From Photorhabdus namnaonensis (GTDB lineage: Bacteria > Pseudomonadota > Gammaproteobacteria > Enterobacterales > Enterobacteriaceae), in assembly GCF_001684335.1 (NCBI RefSeq), contig NZ_LOIC01000088.1, forward strand, positions 1-64,000: DNA of 64,000 nucleotides. The letters run 5' to 3'. Below the pieces are notes generated by a model, which saw nothing but the letters and a program-made list of their open reading frames with translations, did not search any database and was not told the origin of the DNA. Positions within the stretch are counted from its first letter, which is position 1. Every line of letters begins with the position of its first letter. Made by a program: the position numbers and the translations under genes. Below, piece by piece: positions 39,044 through 49,031 of this stretch.

Positions 39044-39625
39044 ATGTTAAGAGTAATAAACTACCGGACGAGTATTAAAGCGCTAATTTTGTTAGGTGCT
39101 GTAATGCTTACAGGCTGTATCACCGTTCCTGATTCAGTAAAAGGAACGTCGCCAACACCTGTTCAAGATCTACTTTCTGTTAAGAGTACGCCTGAGCTGT
39201 TTATCGGTCAGGAAGGGCGATTCGGCGGCAAGGTGCTTGGTGTTGTGAATGAAAATCACCGTACTCGTCTGGAAATATCATCATTGCCATTAGCATCGGA
39301 TGCCAGCCCAGAGCTAGATGATCCTTCCCTTGGCCGTATCTATGTTTATATTAATGATTTCCTTGATCCTGACGATTTTAAAGGAAATTATGTCACTGTC
39401 GTAGGTCCGATAGTGGGATTGAAAAAGGGAAAAATTGGTTGTGCGGATTACGATTATGTTGTGATTAATGCGATGGGCTATCAACGCTGGAAAGTTGTTC
39501 AGCGAGTATTGATGCCTTATGGCCCGGGGCCTTGGAATTATTATGGTTATCCATATTATTCAGGTTGGGGATGGAATTGGTATTACCCCGATCCCGCACC
39601 TGTTGAGACTATTTTGACTAGATAG
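39044..39625 (+). CDS. yeaY: Slp-family outer membrane lipoprotein YeaY
   Basis: 193 aa, the same as E. coli YeaY. The signal peptide ends in a lipobox LTGC (Cys about residue 25). The Slp domain contains VQDLLSVKSTPELFIGQEGRFGGKVLGV and ends in a Gly/Tyr/Trp-rich tail. The ATG at 39044 is chosen because AGGAGA is eight bases upstream; an in-frame GTG at 39038 overlaps that site. Confidence 0.9.
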   Translation: MLRVINYRTSIKALILLGAVMLTGCITVPDSVKGTSPTPVQDLLSVKSTPELFIGQEGRFGGKVLGVVNENHRTRLEISSLPLASDASPELDDPSLGRIYVYINDFLDPDDFKGNYVTVVGPIVGLKKGKIGCADYDYVVINAMGYQRWKVVQRVLMPYGPGPWNYYGYPYYSGWGWNWYYPDPAPVETILTR

Positions 39626-39688
39626 AGTTATCTTAATTGGGATTGTCGATATAGATTTTGTGACATTGTAACTTTATTTTCAGTTTGA

Positions 39689-39712
39689 GCCGCCGCAATA
39701 ATATGTGGCGGC
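39689..39712. terminator. Hairpin between yeaY and the GNAT gene
   Basis: GCCGCCGCA and TGTGGCGGC form a 9-bp stem (one G-U) with loop ATAATA; AATTTAT follows. Between convergent genes. Confidence 0.7.
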
Positions 39713-39722
39713 AATTTATCTA

Positions 39723-40256
39723 TTATTTCCTATCTGTCTTTGGATTGATCGTTAATTTCATTGCAATTCTTGCCCCCAAACCCGCAGCTATCTCTTCTGT
39801 CAGAATTTTCCGTAGTTCATCAGGAATATCATCCGATTGCAGTATGACAAAACCAAATTTGTCATATAATTTGCGGCTTGGCATAAAATCACGAAAAGTG
39901 GTGAGATAAAGAGCGGTTTCCCTGTTCTGTTCTAATTGCTCAATGATTAAGCTAAGCAAGGTACTGGCAATACCTTGCCCGTTATATTTTGGCGACACAT
40001 CAATCTCAGCTAGCAGCATCAATTGATTTAAACGTCGGATTAGTGCAAACCCAACCAGCTTTTGATCACTTTCAGCAACCCAAAGTTGCTGTTCCTGAAT
40101 ACCTGATTCAATTTCATACGTGGATAGGGTTTGGTCACCGAGTGCTTTTGGTAAGAGTTTTTCTGGAAAAAGAGAAGCTGCCTGGCGCTCTATATTGCTG
40201 ATAGTTGTACTATCTTCATAGGTTGCCCTTCTGACTGTAATGTTATTTATAATCAT
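39723..40256 (-). CDS. GNAT-family N-acetyltransferase
   Basis: 177 aa. Acetyl-CoA binding signature in IDVSPKYNGQGIASTLLSLI (about residue 92-110), with the preceding strand LVGFALIRRL and the C-terminal AGLYLTTF-type region (ALYLTTFRDF, RKLYDKFGFVI). This is the RimI-like fold; the substrate cannot be told. Stands alone between yeaY and fadD, convergent with yeaY. Confidence 0.85.
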   Translation of the reverse strand: MIINNITVRRATYEDSTTISNIERQAASLFPEKLLPKALGDQTLSTYEIESGIQEQQLWVAESDQKLVGFALIRRLNQLMLLAEIDVSPKYNGQGIASTLLSLIIEQLEQNRETALYLTTFRDFMPSRKLYDKFGFVILQSDDIPDELRKILTEEIAAGLGARIAMKLTINPKTDRK

Positions 40257-40609
40257 TTTTTATTACCGTTATATTTTTAATAGCGTATTGGAATAGATGA
40301 AAGCAATAAATGCTATTTCAAAAATGCTATCTTAAGCAAAAAATAAGTAGGTCAATGTATAACCAATAGCTACTAAGTTTAATATTAACTAGAGCAATAA
40401 TATACTGATAATTAAAAATAATTTACAGACGACACCATTCTCTTTGTTTTTATGTATAAGGATTAACATGAAATTAGTGATGTGTATCTCAACCTGAACA
40501 ATGTTTCTTTTTTAAACTGGTACGCTGAGTTAATAATTTGTTAAATCAAGGCGTGCGTTATTTATTAGGCGAGTGATAACATAGCAATTAAAATTTCAGG
40601 AGTACTACC
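40257..40609. other. fadD promoter region
   Basis: 353 bp without a gene. AT-rich, with a FadR-like site at 40515. CAGGAG at 40597 is the ribosome site of fadD. Confidence 0.6.
40515..40531. promoter_or_regulatory. FadR-type operator upstream of fadD
   Basis: AACTGGTACGCTGAGTT resembles the FadR consensus (AACTGGTCNGACCNGTT) with matching AACTGGT and a GTT end. It lies 79 bp before the start. FadR would repress fadD until long-chain acyl-CoA appears. Confidence 0.55.
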
Positions 40610-42298
40610 TTGGAGAAAGTCTGGCTAAAACACTATCCGGCGGATGTTCCTGCGGAAATTGACCCGGATCGTTATGCATCATTGGTTGAGATGTTTGAAA
40701 ATGCCGTAGCGCACTATGCAGATCAACCTGCATTTATCAATATGGGTGAGATTATGACCTTCCGTAAGTTGGAAGAGCGTAGTCGGGCATTTGCAGCATA
40801 TTTGCAAAATGGTTTGGGATTAAGTAAAGGAGATCGCGTTGCTCTGATGATGCCAAATCTGCTGCAATATCCCGTTGCACTGTTTGGTGTTCTGCGTGCA
40901 GGTATGATTGTTGTAAATGTAAACCCGCTGTATACGCCGCGTGAGCTTGAACATCAGCTTAATGATAGCGGTACTTCCGCTATTGTGATCGTCTCCAATT
41001 TTGCCCATACATTGGAAAAGATCGTTTTTAATACTAAAGTTAAGCATGTTATTTTGACGCGTATGGGCGACCAATTATCTCGTCCTAAAGGTACGTTGGT
41101 CGATTTTGCGGTGAAATACATTAAGCGGTTGGTGCCGAAGTATAATTTACCTGATGCCATTTCATTCCGTTGTGCGATACAGAAGGGCTATCGCATGCAA
41201 TATGTAAAACCGGAGATTAACGGTAATGACTTGGCCTTTCTGCAATATACCGGCGGCACTACCGGCGTAGCTAAGGGAGCTATGCTGACTCACCGTAATA
41301 TATTGGCAAATCTTGAACAGGCAAAAGCGGTTTATTCTCCATTATTACGTGCAGGCCAAGAGCTGATTGTTACGGCGTTGCCTCTCTATCACATATTTGC
41401 GTTAATGGTGAATTGCTTGTTACTTATTTACTTGGGTGGGTGTAATCTTCTGATCACTAACCCGCGTGATATTACGGGTACGGCTAAAGAATTAGGTCGT
41501 TATCCGTTCACTTCTGTCACCGGGGTAAATACGTTGTTTAACGCCTGGTTGAATAATGAAGAATTTAAGAAGCTTGATTTTTCTACGCTGCGTCTGGTTG
41601 TTGGTGGTGGTATGCCGGTACAGAAAGCAGTTGCTGAGAAATGGGCGAAAGTGACAGGCACCAATCTGCTTGAAGGTTATGGTCTGACAGAATGTTCACC
41701 TTTGGTTTCCTGTAATCCTTATAACTCGAAACATTATACTGGCAGTATTGGTTTCCCGGTCTCTTCAACGGAAATCAAACTTGTGGATGATGATGGGAAT
41801 GAGGTAGAGATGGGTCAGCAGGGAGAATTGTGGATACGCGGTCCACAGGTGATGGTGGGTTATTGGAATCGCCCTGACGCGACAGAAGAAGTGTTGAAAG
41901 ATGGTTGGGTAGCAACGGGTGATATTGCGAATGTTAATGAACAGGGTTCCATTCATATCGTAGATCGTAAAAAAGATATGATTTTGGTTTCTGGTTTCAA
42001 TGTGTATCCTAATGAAGTTGAAGATGTTGTATCAGCTCACCCTAAAGTGCTAGAGTCAGCAGCAATAGGTGTATCAAGCGAAAGTTCCGGTGAAACTGTC
42101 AAAGTGTTTGTGGTTCGGATAGATCCTAGTTTGACCGAGGATGAGCTTAGAACCCATTGCCGTCGTTATCTAACAGGGTATAAAGTACCGAAGATCATTG
42201 AGTTCCGGGATGAATTGCCTAAGTCTAATGTAGGTAAAATTCTTCGCAGGGAACTGCGTGATGAAGAGGAAAAGGTCAGGAATGTAGCTATAGCCTGA
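40610..42298 (+). CDS. fadD: Long-chain fatty acid--CoA ligase
   Basis: 562 aa. Activates long-chain fatty acids to acyl-CoA at the inner membrane. AMP-binding motif [18 protein letters not shown] (about residue 212), the YGLTECSP block and the C-terminal [31 protein letters not shown]. The start is TTG at 40610, preceded by CAGGAG; E. coli fadD also starts with TTG, so the rare codon is conserved. A strong hairpin separates it from rnd. Confidence 0.96.
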   Translation: MEKVWLKHYPADVPAEIDPDRYASLVEMFENAVAHYADQPAFINMGEIMTFRKLEERSRAFAAYLQNGLGLSKGDRVALMMPNLLQYPVALFGVLRAGMIVVNVNPLYTPRELEHQLNDSGTSAIVIVSNFAHTLEKIVFNTKVKHVILTRMGDQLSRPKGTLVDFAVKYIKRLVPKYNLPDAISFRCAIQKGYRMQYVKPEINGNDLAFLQYTGGTTGVAKGAMLTHRNILANLEQAKAVYSPLLRAGQELIVTALPLYHIFALMVNCLLLIYLGGCNLLITNPRDITGTAKELGRYPFTSVTGVNTLFNAWLNNEEFKKLDFSTLRLVVGGGMPVQKAVAEKWAKVTGTNLLEGYGLTECSPLVSCNPYNSKHYTGSIGFPVSSTEIKLVDDDGNEVEMGQQGELWIRGPQVMVGYWNRPDATEEVLKDGWVATGDIANVNEQGSIHIVDRKKDMILVSGFNVYPNEVEDVVSAHPKVLESAAIGVSSESSGETVKVFVVRIDPSLTEDELRTHCRRYLTGYKVPKIIEFRDELPKSNVGKILRRELRDEEEKVRNVAIA

Positions 42299-42318
42299 GA
42301 TCCTCTTCATAATATTGA

Positions 42319-42360
42319 TAAGCACGACAACGCCGGTATCAGCCGGCGTTGTCGTGCTTA
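42319..42360 (+). terminator. 18-bp hairpin between fadD and rnd
   Basis: TAAGCACGACAACGCCGG and its exact complement are separated by TATCAG. It begins 20 bp after the fadD stop and ends 28 bp before the rnd start, so it can limit read-through into rnd. Confidence 0.85.
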
Positions 42361-42388
42361 TTCCATGAATGGCTAAGAGAACTATGTT

Positions 42389-43516
42389 TTGAATTATCAG
42401 TTGATCACCACAGATGCTCAGTTGCAGCAAGTTTGCAAAAGGGCAAAAAAATACTCAAAAGTAGCATTGGATACTGAATTTGTACGCACACGGACGTATT
42501 ATCCACAATTAGGTTTGATACAACTGTATGATGGCGAACAACTTTCTCTGATTGATCCACTTAATATCACCAACTGGCAACCTTTTCGTGAGTTAATTAC
42601 TCATCCTCAAATATTGAAGCTGTTGCATGCCGGCAGTGAAGATTTGGAAGTTTTTCTGAATGCTTTCCAATGTTTGCCTGAACCAATGATTGATACTCAG
42701 GTCCTGGCGGCTTTTATTGGGCGTCCGCTTTCATGTGGCTTTGCCGCGCTGGTGGCTGAATATATTCATGTCGAGCTGGATAAAAGCGAATCCCGAACTG
42801 ATTGGCTTGCTCGCCCGTTAAGTGAAAAACAGTGCGAATATGCGGCAGCGGATGTTTATTATCTGTTGCCTTTGGCGGATATCCTGATGACTGCGACAGC
42901 GCAGGCCGGATATATGGAGGCTGCGACTGGTGAGTGTCAGCTTATCAGCCGACGCCGTAAAGAGATATTAGAACCAGAATGTGCTTATAAGCAGATAGGC
43001 AATATCTGTCAATTACGTCCTCAACAGCTTGCGTGTTTGAAAAAACTGGCCGCATGGCGTTTGAATCAGGCCAGAGAACGCGATTTAGCCGTGAACTTCG
43101 TCATTCGTGAAGAAAACCTGTGGCAGGTAGCACGTTATATGCCAACTTCTTTGGCAGAGTTGGACGCGTTAGGGTTAAGTGGGCAGGAGATTCGTTGTCA
43201 TGGTCGTCGTCTATTGGCGATGGTTGCTGAAAGTGGAAATATTCCAGAAAGCGAATGCCCGCCGCCAGTGACGAACCTGATTGATCAACCTGGTTATCGT
43301 AAAGCGTTTAAGGATATTAAAGCGCTGATCCATCAGGTAAGTGAGCAGCACAGATTTAATTCTGAATTATTGGCATCTCGTCGTCAGATTAATCAATTAC
43401 TCAGTGCTCATTGGAAATTGAAACAATTAAATGGCAAGCCTGAGCTGCTTAGTGGATGGCGGGGAGAGTTGCTGGCTGAACCTGTTGCAGAGATTCTGGC
43501 GAACTATCCTGATTAA
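42389..43516 (+). CDS. rnd: Ribonuclease D
   Basis: 375 aa, as in E. coli. 3'-5' exonuclease that trims tRNA and other stable RNA ends. DEDD exonuclease residues are in ALDTEFVRTRTYYPQ, HAGSEDLEVF and KQCEYAAADVYYLLP; the first HRDC domain starts near residue 210 (PQQLACLKKLAAWR) and a second region follows. TTG start, also used by E. coli rnd, where it keeps expression low. Confidence 0.95.
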   Translation: MNYQLITTDAQLQQVCKRAKKYSKVALDTEFVRTRTYYPQLGLIQLYDGEQLSLIDPLNITNWQPFRELITHPQILKLLHAGSEDLEVFLNAFQCLPEPMIDTQVLAAFIGRPLSCGFAALVAEYIHVELDKSESRTDWLARPLSEKQCEYAAADVYYLLPLADILMTATAQAGYMEAATGECQLISRRRKEILEPECAYKQIGNICQLRPQQLACLKKLAAWRLNQARERDLAVNFVIREENLWQVARYMPTSLAELDALGLSGQEIRCHGRRLLAMVAESGNIPESECPPPVTNLIDQPGYRKAFKDIKALIHQVSEQHRFNSELLASRRQINQLLSAHWKLKQLNGKPELLSGWRGELLAEPVAEILANYPD

Positions 43517-43659
43517 TCCATATCAGAGCATTAGCTTGATGCTAGGCTAAAGCGCGAGAAAGGGGTTCCCGTTAGGGTTACCCCACCTCAGACTGCCATA
43601 TAATATAATGAGCTTGGTTACTTTGATGGCGGTAGTGATAAAACAGCTGCCTGTCTGTG

Positions 43660-43929
43660 TTATTTTTGAGCTTCTTCTGTCTCAGGTAATGTTATATTAA
43701 GTTCCAGCACGGAAATATCATCACCTTTCTGTTCGAATTGCACAGAGAGCATATCTGGATCTACCTGTATGTACTTACAGATTACCGCCAAGATATCTCG
43801 TTTCATATCAGGCAGATAAGCAGGCTCAGCATCACCACGGCGACGCTCTGCCACGATAATTTGCAACCGCTCTTTAGCGATATTTGCTGTCGTCTTTTTT
43901 CTCGACAGAAAGAAATCTAGCAAGGCCAT
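43660..43929 (-). CDS. minE: Cell division topological factor MinE
   Basis: 89 aa. MinE binds MinD and makes it oscillate so that division occurs at midcell. Starts [30 protein letters not shown], with the MinD-contact helix, then [22 protein letters not shown]. Third gene of the minCDE operon, 3 bp after minD. Confidence 0.96.
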   Translation of the reverse strand: MALLDFFLSRKKTTANIAKERLQIIVAERRRGDAEPAYLPDMKRDILAVICKYIQVDPDMLSVQFEQKGDDISVLELNITLPETEEAQK

Positions 43930-43932
43930 GTT

Positions 43933-44745
43933 TTACCCCCCAAATAGGCGTTTTAAGAAGCCCTTTTTCTCTTCTTCAATGAAACGGAAAGGACGTTCTT
44001 CTCCTAATAAACGTTCAACAGTGTCTGTATACGCTTTTCCTGCGTCGGACTCTGTATCCAGAATAACCGGCTCTCCTTGGTTAGATGAACGCAGTACAGA
44101 TTGATCTTCTGGAATAACACCGATTAAAGGAATGCATAAAATTTCCAGAACATCTTCCATACTTAGCATATCACCACGACTCACCCGGCCTGGGTTATAT
44201 CGAGTTAATAGCAGATGCTCTTTAATGGGATCTTCACCCCGTTCAGCTCGTCGAGATTTAGAAGCCAGAATACCCAGGATACGGTCCGAATCACGTACAG
44301 AAGAGACCTCAGGATTTGTTGTGATGATCGCTTCGTCAGCAAAATAGAGTGCTATCAACGCGCCGCTTTCAATCCCTGCCGGGGAGTCGCAGATAATAAA
44401 ATCGAAACCTTGTTTGTCCAGATCAACTAAAACCTTCTCAACGCCTTCTGGGGTGAGAGCGTCTTTATCGCGGGTTTGTGATGCAGGCAAGATATAAAGG
44501 TTCTCGGTACGTTTGTCTTTAATTAATGCCTGATTAAGCGATACGTCACCTTGGATTACGTTCACGAAGTCATAAACTACGCGGCGTTCACATCCCATAA
44601 TCAGATCGAGGTTACGCAGGCCGATATCAAAATCGATAACGACGGTCTTTTTACCTCTTTGAGCAAGGCCGGTAGCAATGGCCGCGCTTGAAGTGGTTTT
44701 GCCAACGCCACCTTTACCTGATGTAACAACAATAATGCGTGCCAT
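43933..44745 (-). CDS. minD: Septum site-determining ATPase MinD
   Basis: 270 aa. Deviant Walker A GKGGVGKTTSSA with the signature Lys; IICDSPAGIESGAL is the switch region; the C-terminal amphipathic membrane helix is KGFLKRLFGG. MinD recruits MinC to the membrane to block FtsZ at poles. Between minC and minE. Confidence 0.97.
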   Translation of the reverse strand: MARIIVVTSGKGGVGKTTSSAAIATGLAQRGKKTVVIDFDIGLRNLDLIMGCERRVVYDFVNVIQGDVSLNQALIKDKRTENLYILPASQTRDKDALTPEGVEKVLVDLDKQGFDFIICDSPAGIESGALIALYFADEAIITTNPEVSSVRDSDRILGILASKSRRAERGEDPIKEHLLLTRYNPGRVSRGDMLSMEDVLEILCIPLIGVIPEDQSVLRSSNQGEPVILDTESDAGKAYTDTVERLLGEERPFRFIEEEKKGFLKRLFGG

Positions 44746-44768
44746 GAAGTGATTCCTTATTAAAAGGG

Positions 44769-45452
44769 CTAGATTAAAGGTTCAATAGTTAATTCATTAT
44801 TTACCAGGCTAAGTTTTGCGGCTTTTCCTGCTAATTCAGTCGGGATTTTATCGCCGAGCCAATATTGCCCTGCGATAGAGATAAGTTCTGCATTTAAATG
44901 GGTGCAAAAAACCAGGCACTCCTGATCACCGGATGCCCCGGCTAACGCCCGACCACGCATCATGCCGTAGATGTGAATATTGCCGTCGGCAATCAACTCG
45001 GCGCCGGCGCTTACATTACTGGTAACAATAAGATCACTGCCTTGGGCATAAATCCTTTGACCTGAGCGAACAGGTAAATTAATTACACGAGTTTTTTTAA
45101 TCTCAGGTTCTGCCGGTTTATTTTCCTTTGCTGAGGCTTTTTGTTTTTTGCCTTCGCTTAGTAGTGGTAAGGATGCTTGTATTACCGCTCTGCGTTGTTG
45201 CTCATCACGACAACCACTCATTCCGACAATACGGAATCCAGCTGAATCAATAGCGTGATGCAGCGCTTTCAAATCAGCGTCTGCCGGCAGAACGGAGATG
45301 TTAATAACAACAGGCGCGTTTTTCAGGAAATCCGGTGCTTGTTCCACTTTTTCCTGTAGGGCCTGTAGAATGATTTCTGGTTGGTCACTGTGTAAATGAA
45401 CAACCGAAAGCGTAAAATTACTGCCTTTTAGCTCAATTGGCGACTGTGACAT
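44769..45452 (-). CDS. minC: Septum site-determining protein MinC
   Basis: 227 aa. N-terminal FtsZ-inhibiting domain ([15 protein letters not shown]), a linker rich in Lys and Glu (about 105-125), and a beta-helical C-terminal dimer domain ([35 protein letters not shown]). First gene of minCDE, divergent from ycgL. Confidence 0.95.
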   Translation of the reverse strand: MSQSPIELKGSNFTLSVVHLHSDQPEIILQALQEKVEQAPDFLKNAPVVINISVLPADADLKALHHAIDSAGFRIVGMSGCRDEQQRRAVIQASLPLLSEGKKQKASAKENKPAEPEIKKTRVINLPVRSGQRIYAQGSDLIVTSNVSAGAELIADGNIHIYGMMRGRALAGASGDQECLVFCTHLNAELISIAGQYWLGDKIPTELAGKAAKLSLVNNELTIEPLI

Positions 45453-45592
45453 CTATCCTGACTCAGATTCAGCAAATTTGAGATCACCCCAGAACAACCT
45501 CTGGGATACGATATTTTGAAATACAATAAACATGTTATAATTACTGAATTATTCAAGCAAGTTGTGACCTGAATTTAGAAGAGTTTATTATA

Positions 45593-45865
45593 ATGATTTG
45601 TGTGATCTACAGAAGCCCGAAAAGAGAGCAAACATACCTTTATGTTGAAAAAAGAGATAATTTCTCTCGCGTCCCCGAAGAGTTACTGAAAAGTTTTGGC
45701 CAGCCTCAATATACAATGATGATTTCTCTGGCAGACAGAAAGAAGCTGGCAGGCGCTGATATAGAAAAGGTAAAAATATCGTTAATTGAGCAAGGTTTTT
45801 ACCTGCAAATCCCACCTCCGGTTGAAAACTTAATGGATGCACATCTAAACCAGATGGAAAAATAA
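45593..45865 (+). CDS. ycgL: YcgL domain protein
   Basis: 90 aa. Small alpha/beta protein of unknown role, conserved next to min genes. [34 protein letters not shown] is the conserved first half, [10 protein letters not shown] the later part. Starts near the E. coli internal start; no strong ribosome site. Confidence 0.92.
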   Translation: MICVIYRSPKREQTYLYVEKRDNFSRVPEELLKSFGQPQYTMMISLADRKKLAGADIEKVKISLIEQGFYLQIPPPVENLMDAHLNQMEK

Positions 45866-46073
45866 GAAGAATCCAAGAGTTCGATGAACAAAGTTAATCG
45901 TCATCGCGGTTTTATTAACCACCACAATATTCACAGTGAGTCGTGCTTTTAAAGGAAAACAATTTCCTCTGCCCTTTATTTTGCGATTAGTCTGGCGTGG
46001 TGGCCGATGAGATATGGCAATAAGTGCTATAATTATGGGTGTGTTGCCTAATCAACCAGAGTGAGGAACGAAT

Positions 46074-46730
46074 ATGTATCAACACAGAGACTGGCAGGGG
46101 GCATTACTGGATCTTCCTGTCAATAAAGTAGTTTGCGTTGGTAGTAATTACGCTAAACATATTAAAGAGATGGGAACTCAGCCAGCGGAAGAGCCAGTCG
46201 TTTTTATTAAGCCAGAAACTGCACTGTGTGATATACACCAGCCAATTGCAATTCCAAAGGATTTTGGCGCAGTTCACCATGAAGTTGAACTGGCTGTACT
46301 GATTGGTACACCGTTGAAACAGGCAAATGAAGAGCGAGCTAGCGCCGCGATCGCCGGCTTTGCTGTTGCCTTGGATCTCACCTTGCGTGATTTGCAATCT
46401 AAGTTTAAGAAAGCAGGTCAACCGTGGGAAAAAAGTAAGGCGTTTGATGGCTCTTGCCCGATATCTGGGTTTATTCGAATAAGTCATTTTGGTGATCCAC
46501 AGAATGTCCAGTTTTCACTAACAGTCAATGATGAGCTACGGCAGAACGGTGATAGCAGTGATATGCTGACATCAATCGTTCCCCTGATCAGCCATATGTC
46601 GCACTTTTTCACTTTGCGGGCGGGGGATGTGATTCTCACTGGCACGCCGGAAGGTGTTGGAGCACTGGAAGCCGGTGATGTGTTAAAGGTTACTCTGAAT
46701 GATCATTCACTTACTACCAGGGTGATTTGA
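46074..46730 (+). CDS. ycgM: Fumarylacetoacetate hydrolase-family protein YcgM
   Basis: 218 aa. Metal-dependent FAH fold: KVVCVGSNYAKHIKEM, FGAVHHEVELAVLIG with the Glu metal ligands, ALDLTLRDLQ and DVILTGTPEGVGAL. Members act on acylpyruvates or as oxaloacetate tautomerases; the E. coli protein has been reported in the latter role, so the exact activity is open. GTGAGGAAC precedes the ATG. Followed by ycgN. Confidence 0.92.
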   Translation: MYQHRDWQGALLDLPVNKVVCVGSNYAKHIKEMGTQPAEEPVVFIKPETALCDIHQPIAIPKDFGAVHHEVELAVLIGTPLKQANEERASAAIAGFAVALDLTLRDLQSKFKKAGQPWEKSKAFDGSCPISGFIRISHFGDPQNVQFSLTVNDELRQNGDSSDMLTSIVPLISHMSHFFTLRAGDVILTGTPEGVGALEAGDVLKVTLNDHSLTTRVI

Positions 46731-46754
46731 ATAATATAAGGAATAGTAGAAGTT

Positions 46755-47186
46755 ATGTCTCAGCCTTTCTGGCAGGTAAAAACTCTAGATCAGATGACGG
46801 ATGAAGAATGGGAGTCATTATGTGATGGTTGTGGGCAGTGTTGCTTACATAAATTGATGGATGATGATACCGATGAAATTTATTTTACTAATGTTGCTTG
46901 CAATCAGCTCAATATAAAAACGTGCCAATGCAAAAATTACGAAGAACGTTTCAGATATGAGCCGGATTGTATCAAGTTAACCCGTTATAATTTGCCGACT
47001 TTCGAATGGTTGCCAAAGACTTGTGCATATCGTTTGCTTGAGGAAGGGAAGTCATTGTTACCGTGGCATCCTCTGATTAAAGGTTCCAAATCAGCAATGC
47101 ATAGCGAAAGAATTTCAGTTAGGCATATCGCTGTACGGGAAATTGATGTTGTAGAGTGGGAAGATCATATCATTAATAGACCTTAA
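46755..47186 (+). CDS. ycgN: YcgN family Cys-cluster protein (UPF0260)
   Basis: 143 aa. The N-terminal motif [12 protein letters not shown] with further Cys ([11 protein letters not shown], and PDC at about residue 73) fits the CxxCxxCC zinc/iron-binding family, function unknown. Ends the ycgLMN set. The gene next to it in E. coli is hlyE; here two unrelated, unrecognised genes follow. Confidence 0.92.
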   Translation: MSQPFWQVKTLDQMTDEEWESLCDGCGQCCLHKLMDDDTDEIYFTNVACNQLNIKTCQCKNYEERFRYEPDCIKLTRYNLPTFEWLPKTCAYRLLEEGKSLLPWHPLIKGSKSAMHSERISVRHIAVREIDVVEWEDHIINRP

Positions 47187-47374
47187 CAATTATCTAACTA
47201 ACTATAATTTAACAAATTATTTTCTGTGTTTCCCTCGTTGGGGCTTGCTCTAGAGTTAAGCCATCCAATGGGTGTATCCGCCAAGAATAAACTAAAGGTT
47301 GATTGTATATAATTGCGTCTATACTATTACCATTAGGTAATTGAACCTGTGGTCTATTATAGGAGGCATAAAGT

Positions 47375-48016
47375 ATGCCAATACATGTGGGAAACATAGA
47401 AAAGATTACCAATGATTTCATCCAATTGAGTGAGTTAGAGTTCAATCGTGTTCTGTATGATGCTCTTGATTCCTCTGGTACTAATATTGTGCATGATGTG
47501 GATGAACTCATTTTTCCTCCAGGTTACCGGTTGATCAGGGTTGATAACCGGTTAGATTTAGATGATATAGATGAGCCTTATTTTGAATTAGCGTTACTTA
47601 GTGATGAAACAAAAGAAGTGGTTTATTACAATAAAGTGATTGTAATAAGTGACTTGGTGCTTAACTGTCGTCCCGCTTCGCAGATACTTGTGTGGCGAAC
47701 GAGGAAGCCACAACATAGAGCGGCATTAAATGATTTGGCCGCTAAAATTTTTTTCCACTATCTGATTAAAACCTACGATGTTGTTGCTTCGAATATAAGT
47801 CAAATAATAGAAGGCACCTCTTTTTGGCAAGCCAGAATGTATGAGGCGTTACAGTTTGGGCTTTATGTTTACGGTTATGATGTTACGACCTGTGAATTAA
47901 GAAATATTTTAGCTGAAGATGATGTCAGTAAAGAGCAGAGTTGGTTATGGGGTAATGCGGAATATTATATGGATAGGCTCGCGATTATTTCCAGAATCAA
48001 ATTGCCTAATAAGTAA
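47375..48016 (+). CDS. Unrecognised protein with GNAT-like C-terminal half
   Basis: 213 aa. AGGAGG lies 13 bases before the ATG. The C-terminal half (RKPQHRAALNDLAAKIFFHYLIKTYDVVASNISQ up to VYGYDV) can be lined up by eye with the 240-aa protein at 59905, which looks like a phage-type N-acetyltransferase: shared order is a basic segment, an A-x(2-3)-I-[YF] helix, a V-x-[AC]-x-N-I-Q step and an [LF]W turn. Function is not shown. Sits with the next gene in place of hlyE. Confidence 0.6.
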   Translation: MPIHVGNIEKITNDFIQLSELEFNRVLYDALDSSGTNIVHDVDELIFPPGYRLIRVDNRLDLDDIDEPYFELALLSDETKEVVYYNKVIVISDLVLNCRPASQILVWRTRKPQHRAALNDLAAKIFFHYLIKTYDVVASNISQIIEGTSFWQARMYEALQFGLYVYGYDVTTCELRNILAEDDVSKEQSWLWGNAEYYMDRLAIISRIKLPNK

Positions 48017-48048
48017 TTAATTTTTCCACGTTATATTTGAGGTGAATA

Positions 48049-48076
48049 TAATGGTTCGAACCAATTCGAACCATTA
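48049..48076. terminator. Bidirectional hairpin between convergent genes
   Basis: TAATGGTTCGAA and TTCGAACCATTA form a 12-bp perfect stem with loop CCAA, 33 bp after one stop and 9 bp before the other. Confidence 0.8.
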
Positions 48077-48084
48077 TTAGTTAA

Positions 48085-48705
48085 TTACAAAGCACCGGAA
48101 ATCCAAACATTAATTTTCTCATAGAAAGATTTAATTGATTCCCATGCTCTGCTTATCCATTCAGAGAGTTGCCTGGCTGCATCAAGTATAAAATTTGAAA
48201 GTCTGCCAAACAGACTGGAAAAAAAAGCATTAGTTTTTTCCATAAAACTTTGTATTGTTGCTCTGGCGTTAGGAAATTGTAATCCAAATTGAATGGCTTT
48301 ATCGTAACTTACATCAATTTGTCTGTTGTTCTCATCTTTGGTTCTTTGACGAGATTTATTCATGTTATCGATCCAGTCTTGATTTGCGTTGTCTGGATCG
48401 GCGGCAATCGCTTCCTGATATTTCTGTGTGCTATTAGTTACACTTGTCTTAGAAACGTTTACTGTTGAATTTGCACCAGATTTTACTGAATCTTTCAATT
48501 GATTAATAATACCATCTATTTCCTTATTTTCGACAATACCGATACTTTCGTATTGCTCCCCAAGCATATTTACATATGCCTGGAGTTCAGGTGTCGATGG
48601 TACAAATTGTTCAGTTTTAGAATCATTTAACGTATGCTTTGCGTGTTGACGCATTTCGTTCATGAGGTCGATAAATTGAATATCTGTCGATGTAATATTA
48701 GACAT
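48085..48705 (-). CDS. Unrecognised helical protein with hydrophobic Trp-rich tail
   Basis: 206 aa. AAAGGA lies before the ATG. No Cys and no signal peptide. The N-terminal two thirds are polar and predicted helical (EMRQHAKHTLNDSKTEQF, KYQEAIAADPDNANQDW); the last about 55 residues alternate hydrophobic and charged residues with several Trp and Phe (FFSSLFGRLSNFILDA, LSEWISRAWESIKSFYEK), suggesting amphipathic or membrane-active helices. No family is recognised. AT-rich accessory gene. Confidence 0.6.
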   Translation of the reverse strand: MSNITSTDIQFIDLMNEMRQHAKHTLNDSKTEQFVPSTPELQAYVNMLGEQYESIGIVENKEIDGIINQLKDSVKSGANSTVNVSKTSVTNSTQKYQEAIAADPDNANQDWIDNMNKSRQRTKDENNRQIDVSYDKAIQFGLQFPNARATIQSFMEKTNAFFSSLFGRLSNFILDAARQLSEWISRAWESIKSFYEKINVWISGAL

Positions 48706-49031
48706 AAATTATTTCCTTTTATTTAGTTAGTAAACTATCTATTAAATGTAAAAGTGCATAACTCTTTATTTAAATTGGAAGGAATAAATTAAAAGTAAAT
48801 TACATTATCTATTTTTTTCGATTTTTTCTCCTATAATATTTAAAATATCAATGTCAGTGGTAAATTTATTCTTAGATATTATATCTAGAGGTGCCGGAAA
48901 GTATTTTTCGGCACCTAAATAAAACATAAAACACTTGGATAAACAGAGTTGAATCCTGAGTCCATTCAAGGAATTCCACTCTGCTAAATGTTTAATGCTA
49001 ACTTTATAAATGAGTTTTCTAATTACTGAAC
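48706..49031. other. Spacer with hairpin downstream of hslJ
   Basis: 326 bp without a gene. At 48889-48916 a 12-bp stem (AGGTGCCGGAAA and TTTTCGGCACCT, loop GTAT, one G-U) lies 116 bp past the hslJ stop and may end that transcript. The remainder is AT-rich promoter space for the 206-aa gene. Confidence 0.6.

Noticed and set aside
47209-47511. 100-codon minus-strand frame before and over the 213-aa gene
   Set aside because: Overlaps the better-supported plus-strand gene that has AGGAGG, and has no family likeness.
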